In this document: positions 32,040 to 40,119 of the stretch, piece by piece
Layout: every line of letters starts with the position of its first letter
Numbering within the stretch: the stretch's first letter is position 1
DNA from: a virus
Strand: one strand, 5' to 3'
IMG/VR virus record: IMGVR_UViG_3300022744_000032
Coordinates: 1 to 58,499 of that record
Length of the DNA stretch: 58,499 nucleotides
Made by a program: the position numbers and the translations under genes
Notes under the pieces: model-generated
The model's database searches: none
What the model was told of the DNA's origin: nothing
What the model saw: only the letters and a program-made list of their open reading frames with translations

Positions 32040-32188
32040 ACGTCGTACCTTTTTTTATTCTTTCGATAATAGGTATGGCCTATATCGGGCATGAACCGTA
32101 CCACGACAAGATCCTGGGCACGGTCCTGTACTGGTGGAGTCTGGCCATGATCATCTGGGGTACTAACAAACACAGGAGAAAGTCATGA
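32036..32188 (+). CDS. 50-residue membrane protein
   Basis: MNVVPFFILSIIGMAYIGHE... has two hydrophobic helices (about 4-17 and 29-42) and a basic end. Start and stop both overlap neighbours by 4 bases. An operator-like palindrome lies inside its coding sequence. The function is unknown. Confidence 0.6.
   Translation: MNVVPFFILSIIGMAYIGHEPYHDKILGTVLYWWSLAMIIWGTNKHRRKS
32068..32084 (+). promoter_or_regulatory. operator-like palindrome inside a small membrane-protein gene, site 7
   Basis: AATAGGTATGGCCTATA fits the palindrome (both GG/CC cores and TATA arm). TATATC follows as a possible -10. It could support an internal promoter for the 32185-38121 genes. Confidence 0.55.
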
Positions 32189-32505
32189 GTTTACCCGACG
32201 TAATCAATGTCATTTGCACTGTCACGCACAACAACAGTGTGCTTGGAAAAATCACAGTTCCTGTTGATATCAAACAGATCACTGACGAGTACGACAGCCT
32301 GGAAGAGGTTGATTCTGCGAATGTCCTGGATGATATCGCGACCAACGTCCTGGTTGAAATGGAACCTGAACAGGAAGAAATCGTGGACAACTGGCTTGCT
32401 GCCCATGCGCAAGTACAAGAACTCCAGCGTGAAAACAAACCCTACACACCGCTTAATGATGTCGAAGAGGGCCAGTTTATTTCCAGCGCAGAGATGTTCC
32501 TGTAA
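32185..32505 (+). CDS. acidic hypothetical protein
   Basis: 106 residues, strongly acidic (many Glu/Asp), strand-rich start and helical end. ACAGGAGAAAGTC precedes the ATG. Acidic small phage proteins can mimic DNA or inhibit host factors. No motif supports a specific role here. Confidence 0.6.
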   Translation: MSLPDVINVICTVTHNNSVLGKITVPVDIKQITDEYDSLEEVDSANVLDDIATNVLVEMEPEQEEIVDNWLAAHAQVQELQRENKPYTPLNDVEEGQFISSAEMFL

Positions 32506-32774
32506 TGGTTTACGTACCAGACAAAGAAAAGAAACGTGAACAAGCGCGGGAATGGTGGCGCAAATACGGTCGCAGCCGGAATGAAAACGGAGAACGTTCC
32601 ATTTTTGATCCAGGCGAAGACCAGGAATTATTTTTCAAACGCGACATTTTACTACGCGTGAAATCATTAAAGGACACCGCCCATGCCGCAATCTTTTGCC
32701 GAGATGTTGAAACAGAGCCCCGAGATGCAAACGCAACTACGGGAAGCGTACGAAAAAGCGCTCGCAAAAAATGA
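32505..32774 (+). CDS. basic hypothetical protein
   Basis: 89 residues. 'KKREQAREWWRKYGRSRNENGERS' near the start is a basic helix that recalls the start of some phage DNA-binding or HNH-associated proteins, but no HNH motif follows. The TAATG junction couples it to the previous gene. The last 30 codons overlap the next ORF. Confidence 0.5.
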   Translation: MVYVPDKEKKREQAREWWRKYGRSRNENGERSIFDPGEDQELFFKRDILLRVKSLKDTAHAAIFCRDVETEPRDANATTGSVRKSARKK

Positions 32775-32862
32775 AGACATATTTACTTGGCAATCACTGC
32801 CCTTTTTCACAGGGTATGTGCGATATCTTCTGGAGTATTGTGAAACGGAAAAAACTCCATGA
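32683..32862 (+). CDS. 59-residue helical protein
   Basis: MPQSFAEMLKQSPEMQTQLR... is amphipathic and helical throughout. It starts inside the end of the previous ORF in another frame. Gene-like amino-acid pattern, but the ribosome site is weak. The 32771-32998 frame that also crosses here looks less protein-like. Confidence 0.4.
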   Translation: MPQSFAEMLKQSPEMQTQLREAYEKALAKNEDIFTWQSLPFFTGYVRYLLEYCETEKTP

Positions 32863-32994
32863 CCCCCGATACCCATTCTCAGCGCTGGTATTACAGATAC
32901 TTTTTTATTCAAATTCGTCAATTCTGACGACACTGATTCGTCTCCGCAGCACAACGAATCAGGCCCACCCGCTGCACAACCCGGAGCGTCTCAA

Positions 32995-33330
32995 ATGAAC
33001 GAGAACGATATCCAGGCGCTTGACGCATTATTGGCTCATGCTGACCGACACAATTCTTTCGTCGGCATGGTTATTATTGCGGATGGTGCTTGCCCTCAAC
33101 CCACTCCACAGGAGTTCGACATGTCACAACCTCTCGTAGAAAGCAAAACACTGGTCCAAGGCGTTGATGTTGCCAAAGCCAGCAAAGACCAACTGATCGA
33201 TATGCTGAAACGTCTTGAAAAAGAAGAGACCGATCTGGCTGCGATCCGCACCGAAAGCACAAGCATCCAGGCACGTATCGCTGAAATCGGCGCTGCACGT
33301 ACCGCGGTAGCTCGCGCGCTCGACGCGTAA
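32995..33330 (+). CDS. coiled-coil protein upstream of the ubiquitin-like module
   Basis: 111 codons. An internal ATG at 33121 has a much better ribosome site (CACAGGAGTTCGAC) and would give a 69-residue protein 'MSQPLVESKTLVQG...' that is nearly all coiled coil (about residues 20-65). Both forms may be made. It ends before a terminator, one gene ahead of the ubiquitin-like modifier. The function is unknown. Confidence 0.6.
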   Translation: MNENDIQALDALLAHADRHNSFVGMVIIADGACPQPTPQEFDMSQPLVESKTLVQGVDVAKASKDQLIDMLKRLEKEETDLAAIRTESTSIQARIAEIGAARTAVARALDA

Positions 33331-33349
33331 TCCCTGAAGTAAACGAAAG

Positions 33350-33378
33350 CAGGCGCACTAACAACGCACCTGCTTTTT
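33350..33378 (+). terminator. rho-independent terminator
   Basis: GCAGGCGC and GCACCTGC arms around ACTAACAAC, then TTTTTTC. One G-T pair in the stem. Confidence 0.85.
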
Positions 33379-33413
33379 TCTCACAACCTTGTTCACAAAT
33401 AGGAAAATGAACC

Positions 33414-33695
33414 ATGATCAATGTAAAAGTAGTGAAAGTTCCAGGCAATGCTACTGACCAGACCCTGAACGATGGCGCAACCGCTGCCGACGCCTTGCGT
33501 GTTGCCGGCCTGTCCCGCGCCAGCAACGAAGAGTTGCGTATCAACGGCCAGGTCCAGGCTGACACAACTGTGTTGCGCGACGGCGATCGCGTCATGCTGG
33601 TGCAGGGCGCAAAAGGCAATGCAGCCAAAAAACCGGCGGCAAAACCGGTAAAGAAACCTGCTTCAAAGCCAGCGAAAAAACCGGCCAAGAAGTAA
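33414..33695 (+). CDS. ubiquitin-like (ThiS/MoaD-type beta-grasp) protein with Lys-rich tail
   Basis: 93 residues. Residues 1-64 have the beta-grasp order: strand (INVKVVKVPG), strand, helix (TAADALRVAG), 'NEELRINGQV' and the signature 'TVLRDGDRVMLV' seen in ThiS/MoaD/TGS-type folds. Residues 65-68 (GAKG) are followed by a 25-residue Lys/Pro/Ala tail. Ubiquitin-like modifiers act through a C-terminal Gly, so removal of the tail after Gly68 by the JAMM peptidase encoded downstream would make a conjugatable form. That processing is inferred. The ATG follows AGGAAAATGAACC. Next come a structured intergenic region and an E1-like gene. Confidence 0.75.
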   Translation: MINVKVVKVPGNATDQTLNDGATAADALRVAGLSRASNEELRINGQVQADTTVLRDGDRVMLVQGAKGNAAKKPAAKPVKKPASKPAKKPAKK

Positions 33696-33701
33696 TCTGA
33701 A

Positions 33702-34137
33702 TTATCCTTCTCCAGGATGTGTATACATCAGTACGGGTGCCAACACATACCGTAATTCATGTCTATCGAGTGCTACACATATATTTTCCTGCTCGACAGG
33801 AATCTCGTGAACATAGATTGGACAGTAAGTCGGGTCTCGCGGCGCAGGAACATGCAATAACATCCTGGAGGGGGATAACTTTTTTGTTGGCTCAAGTCAG
33901 CGCCCGACGGCCGGCTGCTATGAGGTTCCCTGCTTTGACAGGCAACCGTCAAACGTCGCGAATCTGGGTTCCAGGTATCCATCGGGCGCTGACTTGAGCC
34001 AACAGAGATAATAAAAAGAAACACTATTTGGGTACTGCTACGCATACGCGTCTTGAGCGCCTATCGACGAACATACCAAAAAACCCAGTAGGGGCACTGC
34101 GCCCCGTTGATCGGGGGAGTAATAGTGTTTCCTTTTA
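33702..34137 (+). ncRNA. candidate structured RNA with three long stems
   Basis: A gene-free gap of 473 bases holds three successive long-range helices. Stem 1: 33702-33720 with 33860-33878, 19 pairs including two G-U, then six T. Stem 2: 33886-33907 with 33982-34003, 22 perfect pairs, enclosing a TTTGAC/GTCAAA hairpin. Stem 3: 34012-34028 with 34121-34137, 16 of 17 paired, enclosing GGGGC-ACTGC-GCCCC. Smaller hairpins lie inside stem 1 (33732-33754, 33787-33801). The 93-codon frame at 33719-33997 follows the repeats and is not gene-like. It could be a noncoding RNA, a long regulatory leader of the E1/JAB/E2 genes, or a DNA-level inverted-repeat element. No known RNA family is recognised. Confidence 0.65.
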
Positions 34138-34168
34138 CTATTTCCCTCAACATTTACAGGAAAAATGT

Positions 34169-34867
34169 ATGTCAGACATTTCGTTAATCCGGCACCAGGC
34201 TATTTTTGATCCGAGCCTTCATCGTATACCCGTAACCATCATCGGTTGTGGTGCGACGGGTTCACGGATTTTTGCAGCACTTGTCGAACTGGGCGTGACC
34301 AATATCACGTGCTATGACTTCGATATTGTCGAGGCGCACAACCTGGCAAACCAGATTTTTGTTCACGCCGATATCGGAAAACCAAAAGTCGCAGGATTAG
34401 TTTCCTGGTACGCTGCGAAAACTGGAACAGCTCCGCCAAAAACAATGACATTTGTCCAGGAGAAAGTCGTTCATACCACAGAGATAGACATCGAAGGACA
34501 CATTGTATTTCTGCTCACAGATTCCATGGCATCCCGACGTGAATTATTCGAATGTTTCCTGTACCACGGACACGAAAAACCCCCATTGGCTGTGATCGAA
34601 ACACGCATGGCATCAACCCACGGCAATGTCATGTGGTATCGCCCGGAAGATGAAAAACAAACCAACGCGTGGGAAGCCACATTGTCTGACGATGAATCTA
34701 CCGAATTGAGCCCTTGCGGACAACCCATGTCCGTAGGTACGACCGCGTCCATTATCGCCAACCTCGCGGTGTGGCAATTCATCCTGCTTCATGTAAACCC
34801 GGAAGCAGCGAATAGCAAAGTCGATATTTACCTTAAACCCCTCATGGTAATCACAGGAGATTTATGA
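34169..34867 (+). CDS. E1-like (ThiF/MoeB-fold) adenylating enzyme
   Basis: 232 residues from ATG 34169 (CAGGAAAAATGT leader). 'VTIIGCGATGSRIFAALVELGV' (22-43) is the nucleotide-binding GxGxxG strand-helix. Asp50/Asp52 lie in 'YDFDIVEAHNLANQ', Lys71 and Lys73 in 'GKPK', and Asp118 in 'LLTDS'. Cys183 in 'LSPCGQP' precedes a helix, as the catalytic Cys does in ThiF-type enzymes. The usual Arg of the NLxRQ motif is Asn here. E1-like enzymes adenylate the C-terminal Gly of a ubiquitin-like protein and may pass it to an E2. The neighbouring beta-grasp, JAMM and E2-like genes support this. It overlaps the JAMM gene by 4 bases. Confidence 0.85.
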   Translation: MSDISLIRHQAIFDPSLHRIPVTIIGCGATGSRIFAALVELGVTNITCYDFDIVEAHNLANQIFVHADIGKPKVAGLVSWYAAKTGTAPPKTMTFVQEKVVHTTEIDIEGHIVFLLTDSMASRRELFECFLYHGHEKPPLAVIETRMASTHGNVMWYRPEDEKQTNAWEATLSDDESTELSPCGQPMSVGTTASIIANLAVWQFILLHVNPEAANSKVDIYLKPLMVITGDL

Positions 34868-35787
34868 GCAAGAAAAAGAACCGTGTCATTACCTTGCCCT
34901 CACTCAAACGCCAGGAGAAACCGGCAATGCAACAACAAAGTGTACTCGCCCCCCCACCAAAAAAATGGGATTTTTCCGCAACTGATACAACAACGGCGAA
35001 TCTCGTAACGCCACTACGGACAAAAGCATCACTGGTCGCGCCCCGCGTATTTTACGCACCAACCGTGTTATCGGCGATTTACTATCTGGTGGATAAGTGC
35101 CCTCAGGAAATCGGCTGGCTAGGAACTGTGCAAGTAATGGGCAATGATTACTACATTGACCAGATCTATGTCCCGCAACAAATTGTATCGGGCACAGAAA
35201 CTGACATCTCCCCCGAAGCTATGGCGGCATTAGCGATCGAGATCATGGACGCGGGCAAAGACCCCGGTGCGCTGTACTACTGGGGCCACTCCCACGTAAA
35301 CATGGGGGTAACACCATCCGGACAGGATGAAACCCAGATCAATATGTACCTGGATAACTGCCCGGTATTTATCAGGGGGATTTATAACAAATCCCGAAAA
35401 CAAAAAGTGGATGTATTTGACACACGTGCCGGGATGGTATTCCAGAATGTAAACGCCGGCGTACACTACCCGATGAACAATGAAACAAAAGCACGCCTTG
35501 ACGCATTGATCACGAACAACGTCAAAACCCGGACGTACCAGACAACAACTTCCTGGAGTAAACCGGACCGCGATGCACAAGGAAACATCATTATTCCTCC
35601 CGTCGAAAGTTGTTATTCCTACAACACGATTGATGATGAATATGTATTCCCGCGCGGTATCCGGATTCGTTCGATCGATATTCCAGCTGATAAATTGCTG
35701 GAACTGGATGCGTTACTTGCTACCAAATTCAACGGGTACGGCGGCTATCGTCGTAATACAGGCAATTATCCTTCTGTAGGAGATTAA
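34864..35787 (+). CDS. JAMM/MPN metallopeptidase (JAB domain)
   Basis: 307 residues. The JAMM motif is complete: Glu82 ('CPQEIGWLG'), His142-Ser-His144, then Ser152 and Asp155 with the correct spacing (HSH-x7-S-x2-D). Zn-dependent JAMM peptidases remove ubiquitin-like proteins from targets or trim their precursors. Residues 1-55 are a polar extension and residues 200-307 a strand-rich C-terminal part with no assigned domain. It is coupled to the E1 gene by a 4-base overlap and followed after one base by the E2-like gene. Confidence 0.9.
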   Translation: MSKKKNRVITLPSLKRQEKPAMQQQSVLAPPPKKWDFSATDTTTANLVTPLRTKASLVAPRVFYAPTVLSAIYYLVDKCPQEIGWLGTVQVMGNDYYIDQIYVPQQIVSGTETDISPEAMAALAIEIMDAGKDPGALYYWGHSHVNMGVTPSGQDETQINMYLDNCPVFIRGIYNKSRKQKVDVFDTRAGMVFQNVNAGVHYPMNNETKARLDALITNNVKTRTYQTTTSWSKPDRDAQGNIIIPPVESCYSYNTIDDEYVFPRGIRIRSIDIPADKLLELDALLATKFNGYGGYRRNTGNYPSVGD

Positions 35788-35788
35788 T

Positions 35789-37939
35789 ATGCGTCGCAAA
35801 AAATTCCGTAATAGTCGACCACTACACATGATGGACACATTCCCAGTACCTTCTGCTATATTGCGTAGCGGGCCATTGTCTTTACCTGCTCCTTTATATA
35901 AAGGAAAATACTCTGTAGATATGCAAAATGCAGTAATTGCACAACAAAATTCAGAACGCGCCCTTATTACCATAGAGGAGGGTATTAATACATATTCTGA
36001 AGAGATCGACCAACAGCAAGAATTGGCGAATACCCCTATCCCACAAAATCTTCCTGAAGTTTTTGTTGACATACTAGCGAGCAACCAACGTAGAGCGCAC
36101 ACTAGCATAATGCATCTTGAAGCTCGCCGCCTAGATGGTAAAAACTCACGTATAAATGCCATCGCCGAGATAGATCTGGCGATAAAAAACCAGAGTTACT
36201 TCAGTCCAAAATGTAAAGTTATTACCTCGAGAGATATTGTGCGAACCATCCGCCAACACCCGATGGTAAGCAAAACAGCAAAGATCCGGTTTTATGATAA
36301 CTATGTTATTTTCCGCACGATACCTATTTTATTGCAACCAAACAGCAACCCATATAAATGGATAAATAACGGAGGACCAGTTGTTGTTAAACTAGCCCCG
36401 ATGATTATCAGGGTCCATACAAAAACCATGGAAATCCGCATCCAGGCAGCGGAACACGGTGGATGGCGATCTAATTCACACTGGGACTACGCACCACACC
36501 CCCATGTTTTGAACAACGGAAAACCTTGTTTTGGTGATTTCGGACCGCCGATCGCAGAAACAATCGCTGAAGGAGATTTCGCCCTTATGCTGGATGTGCT
36601 TTACGCTTTTCTGCGTACTGCAGACAGCGGTGATTCCGCAGGAAAACACTGGCCTATGTTTCTTTTACCTGCTAACTGGCAACGAGATTCCAGGATGTTC
36701 AGCAGCACGGAACGACTTACACATGAATCCGTTTTGATAAATGGCACCGAATATACCCTCCAAGTGGATGATAATGGTGCGGTTACATATACCCCCTGGG
36801 AATGGAGGATTCCGCAGAATATACTCCCTGGCGTATTTCCTGAACGTCCTTTTCTTAAATTCTGGGATGGCACCAGTCTAATAGAAACCGGGGATATCGT
36901 TATACTCAATGGCACATACCCTCGGTGTGTTGCAGTTGATAACAAGGGAACAATTTTTTATGCAGAACAAAACGATCACCCTGCGATAACTCCGCGCAGT
37001 CAATGGAAGGCCATCGACGGCAATATCAGGGTGTCATCACTTATTAATATGGCAAACAAAAAAGAGATTTGTGCACGATATATTAATGATGTTTGGCGTC
37101 GACTACACGAAACAGAAAAACTGCGTGCTACAGCCCAGCAGCGCTGGAACCAATGGTTCCATACAACTCCACAACGGCCCAGCTGGAACCCCGGGCTTGT
37201 AGAGGTACATAGCGTAGGAAATTCCCTCCTGGTGATGAAGGTATTGAAAAGCATTTCTGTGCGTACCCAAGGACCGGGTTCGCGCCTTTTGCATAAATTG
37301 CCGGGCGAAACACTTCGTTTGGCGCACGACTATGATTGGTCAAAATTTCATGTTGAACAAACAGTAGAACCGGTACTTTTGCCTCCGACCACTGAACCTC
37401 CTGCAACTGAACTCCATGTAATAGTAGGACAGGAACCCTATAGCCTACGCGCATGGAATGGAACATCCCCCCTGCAAGCAAATGATGTTGTCTGTTGGCG
37501 AACCAATCCTACAATAGAGGGGTTCTGTGTAATAGCACCCCCGGGAGAGGAGGACCGTACTAATAGTGTACGAATTCTGCGTGACGGCACACTCCCGTGG
37601 GGGATTGCCCTAACAGCAGCGGCCCCCCGCGATGGCTTCATCACTCCACCACAAGAACTCCTGGAAGAATATTGGCACCAAGTAACCTTGCAGGCTCTGA
37701 TGGCAAATAACGCGGCCCAACGCCGCGAGGCTACCGACGCCACTCAAGAACCAGCACCGCAACCTGAAGAAAACCTTATCAGCCGAGCGCAGGCACGCAT
37801 GGATGCCGCACAAGCGCATTTAGTGTACTTAACTGCTTTGCGAGATAATGGCGGGGAACCGGTTATTATTACCCCTATGGATGTGGACATTTTAGGCCGG
37901 GGCGGCATTCCAGCACCCGAATGGTGTGAGGTGTGGTAA
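35789..37939 (+). CDS. E2-like ubiquitin-conjugating protein with long C-terminal extension
   Basis: 716 residues, much longer than a bare E2. An N-terminal helical region (about 40-140) is followed by a UBC-like core: 'VVVKLAPMIIRVHTKTMEIRIQAAEHGG' (198-225), then 'HPHVLNNGKPCFGDFGPPIAE' (237-257). His237/His239 and Cys247 match the HPH...C layout of prokaryotic E2-like proteins, with Cys247 the likely thioester residue. Two copies of a 'W-D/N-GTS....D-V' unit (about 350-385 and 554-590) form a repeated extension, and a coiled coil lies near 650-690. The extension may bind targets or act as a ligase part, but that is inferred. AGGAGATTA precedes the ATG. Confidence 0.75.
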   Translation: MRRKKFRNSRPLHMMDTFPVPSAILRSGPLSLPAPLYKGKYSVDMQNAVIAQQNSERALITIEEGINTYSEEIDQQQELANTPIPQNLPEVFVDILASNQRRAHTSIMHLEARRLDGKNSRINAIAEIDLAIKNQSYFSPKCKVITSRDIVRTIRQHPMVSKTAKIRFYDNYVIFRTIPILLQPNSNPYKWINNGGPVVVKLAPMIIRVHTKTMEIRIQAAEHGGWRSNSHWDYAPHPHVLNNGKPCFGDFGPPIAETIAEGDFALMLDVLYAFLRTADSGDSAGKHWPMFLLPANWQRDSRMFSSTERLTHESVLINGTEYTLQVDDNGAVTYTPWEWRIPQNILPGVFPERPFLKFWDGTSLIETGDIVILNGTYPRCVAVDNKGTIFYAEQNDHPAITPRSQWKAIDGNIRVSSLINMANKKEICARYINDVWRRLHETEKLRATAQQRWNQWFHTTPQRPSWNPGLVEVHSVGNSLLVMKVLKSISVRTQGPGSRLLHKLPGETLRLAHDYDWSKFHVEQTVEPVLLPPTTEPPATELHVIVGQEPYSLRAWNGTSPLQANDVVCWRTNPTIEGFCVIAPPGEEDRTNSVRILRDGTLPWGIALTAAAPRDGFITPPQELLEEYWHQVTLQALMANNAAQRREATDATQEPAPQPEENLISRAQARMDAAQAHLVYLTALRDNGGEPVIITPMDVDILGRGGIPAPEWCEVW

Positions 37940-38121
37940 TGACAATCCAGGAACAGATTGCAATATTTTTCCGGAACGGCGGAGTGGGGGTTTGGTACCC
38001 CCCACACTGCTCCGCTATCCTACCTAAGCCGCCCTCTCCTACCGACAAAGAACAAAAAATCGTCCGCCCCGCTTACGTTACTGCGACCAAAGTGGAAGAC
38101 ATACTTACTTTGATCCTTTGA
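37939..38121 (+). CDS. small protein at the end of the ubiquitin-like operon
   Basis: 60 residues from ATG 37939, which overlaps the E2-like stop. Strand-helix start, Pro-rich middle (PKPPSPTDKE), hydrophobic end. No family is recognised. The coupled start suggests it belongs with the E2-like gene. Confidence 0.55.
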   Translation: MTIQEQIAIFFRNGGVGVWYPPHCSAILPKPPSPTDKEQKIVRPAYVTATKVEDILTLIL

Positions 38122-38123
38122 AA

Positions 38124-38140
38124 TATAGGTACTACCTGTT
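38124..38140 (+). promoter_or_regulatory. palindromic operator, site 8
   Basis: TATAGGTACTACCTGTT, two mismatches in the right arm. It lies 51 bases before the DNA polymerase gene and probably controls the replication operon. TTGAAA at 38118 is too close for a standard -35, so the promoter itself is unclear. Confidence 0.7.
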
Positions 38141-38190
38141 TTTCACTGAATCCGGTACACTTCTTTCTCATTGGACACAGGAGCCCGCGC

Positions 38191-40119
38191 ATGGCGGTCA
38201 TCACGCTTGATTTCGAGACCTTCTTCCGAACTGGGTACTCCCTCAGTTCTCTATCTTACGAAGAATATATTTTCCACCCTGAATTTTACGTACACAGCGT
38301 CGGGGTCAAGATCAACGACGAAACTACCCGCTATTACGCTGACAATGAAGTCCGTCCTGCCCTGCGCGAACTGTTTTTCCCCGGAAATCCGCACACATTG
38401 ATCTGCCACAACCTGATGTTCGATGGCGCAATCCTGTCCTGGTATTACGGCCTGGCAGCAAAAACGTACTGGTGCACACAGTGCATGAGTCGCGGACTCT
38501 GGCCCCAGGAGCGTACCAGTCTCGAACAACTTGCCATACGTTTATGGCCCGATAATTTATCCATGCGTAAAGGCAAGGAACTGGAAAATTTCCGTGGTGT
38601 AAAACAGCTGACCCCTGAACAGCACATAACTATGGGAGATTACTGTATCCAGGACGTGGACCTGACCTTCGCTGCAGCACGTGTCCTGGTTCCACGTATT
38701 CCGGACACAGAACTGGAAGCAATCCACTTCACGCTGTCCCGATTTTTACATCCTGTTGTTCGCGTTGACCATGCACGCCTTGTGAAATTTCTCGATGAAC
38801 ACCGGACCGAGCAAGAACGCATCATTCTGGCGGCCGGAATCTCCCCGGACTACGAGACCTCTCGCGCTATTCTGGCGAGTAATCTGAAATTCGCCGCCTG
38901 GCTCGAAAAAACCCACGGATTGGTGATTCCGAAAGTATTATCCCCGACCGCCAAAAACCCGGATAACGAGAAATTACCGCTATCAAAAGCGGACAAAGAA
39001 TTCATTGAACTGCAACTCGACCATCCTGAACTGAAACATGTCTGGATCGCCCGCATGATGGCGACCAGTAACATCGCCGAAACCCGCGCGATGCGATTGA
39101 TCGGGCACTCGTCTGTGTTTCCGAATCACCAGCTGGCCATCCCGAAACAATACTACGGGGCACACACAGGTCGCTGGTCTGGCTGCAACAAGATCAACAT
39201 GGAAAACCTCCAAGCAGGGTCACAACACCGCCTGGCGCTTATAGCACCGCCTGGCTACCGGATCGGCGTCGTGGATCTGGCCAATATCGAAGGCCGCGTT
39301 ATGGCGTGGTTCGCACAGCAACTGGACGTGTGTCAGGCATTCGCCGATAACGTCGACCTTTACGACCGGATGGCCACCGCGGTGTATGGATATGAAGTTC
39401 GCCGTAATCACGAAGTTATCGATCATGAAACCGGTAAAAAAATCAAGCCACATGCAAAAGAAGGGTTTGTTGGCAAGACGATGATCCTCGGCCTCGGCTA
39501 CGGCATGGGCGCGAAAAAGCTCCGCCACACCTTTCTTGTTGGCGGCCGCGGAGGAGAACACATGTTCTTTTCCCTCGCGGAGTGTGAACACTTTGTCCGT
39601 GTATATCGCAACGCAAATGATCGATTCGCGGCTTGCTGGGCATACGCCCAGAAAATGCTGTACCACATGACCTCCAAAGGCGAAGACCCAATCGTATGGC
39701 GCTGCCTTAAAGTCGGGTATCGATGGATAAAACTCCCCAACAATATGTACCTGAGTTATCCGAAACTGGAACGCGTGGAAGATGATCGTGGCAACATCCA
39801 GTACCAATACTGGAACGGTAAACACATGACCAGTATTCACGGCGCGAAATTGATCGAAAACATTATCCAGGCACTCAGCCGGATTATTCTGAATGACGCA
39901 CGTCGTGCTGTCACAGAACACCTTGCGCAGTACAACGATCCAAACCAGTGCGTACTGATGACCGTACACGATGAAATCGTTGCAATTCTTTCTGAAGAAA
40001 CAGTAGAAACAGACATGGACTTCATCCATGCCGCCATGAAACAAACACCAACATGGGCGGCGGATGGGCTGCTCGTATTAAACACAGCCGGGGGGCACGA
40101 TGTCTGCTACAGCAAATGA
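38191..40119 (+). CDS. DNA polymerase, family A (T7/Pol I type)
   Basis: 642 residues. The 3'-5' exonuclease domain is shown by Asp7/Glu9 (LDFET), 'CHNLMFDG' near 72 and 'YCIQDVDLTF' near 151 (Exo III). The polymerase has motif A 'VDLANIEGR' (Asp362), motif B 'KTMILGLGYGMG' (Lys429-Gly440) and motif C 'TVHDEIV' near 597. No 5'-3' exonuclease domain, as in T7 polymerase. ACAGGAGCCCGCGC precedes ATG 38191. The CsrA-like gene starts inside its last codons. This is the replicative polymerase of the phage. Confidence 0.95.
   Translation: MAVITLDFETFFRTGYSLSSLSYEEYIFHPEFYVHSVGVKINDETTRYYADNEVRPALRELFFPGNPHTLICHNLMFDGAILSWYYGLAAKTYWCTQCMSRGLWPQERTSLEQLAIRLWPDNLSMRKGKELENFRGVKQLTPEQHITMGDYCIQDVDLTFAAARVLVPRIPDTELEAIHFTLSRFLHPVVRVDHARLVKFLDEHRTEQERIILAAGISPDYETSRAILASNLKFAAWLEKTHGLVIPKVLSPTAKNPDNEKLPLSKADKEFIELQLDHPELKHVWIARMMATSNIAETRAMRLIGHSSVFPNHQLAIPKQYYGAHTGRWSGCNKINMENLQAGSQHRLALIAPPGYRIGVVDLANIEGRVMAWFAQQLDVCQAFADNVDLYDRMATAVYGYEVRRNHEVIDHETGKKIKPHAKEGFVGKTMILGLGYGMGAKKLRHTFLVGGRGGEHMFFSLAECEHFVRVYRNANDRFAACWAYAQKMLYHMTSKGEDPIVWRCLKVGYRWIKLPNNMYLSYPKLERVEDDRGNIQYQYWNGKHMTSIHGAKLIENIIQALSRIILNDARRAVTEHLAQYNDPNQCVLMTVHDEIVAILSEETVETDMDFIHAAMKQTPTWAADGLLVLNTAGGHDVCYSK

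Noticed and set aside
32771-32998. 75-residue plus-strand frame between small early genes
   Set aside because: It overlaps a more protein-like 59-residue frame and has no ribosome site.
33719-33997. A 92-residue plus-strand frame in the gap before the E1 gene
   Set aside because: It runs through the paired arms of two long stems, has no ribosome site and reads as low-quality sequence. The structure explains the region better.
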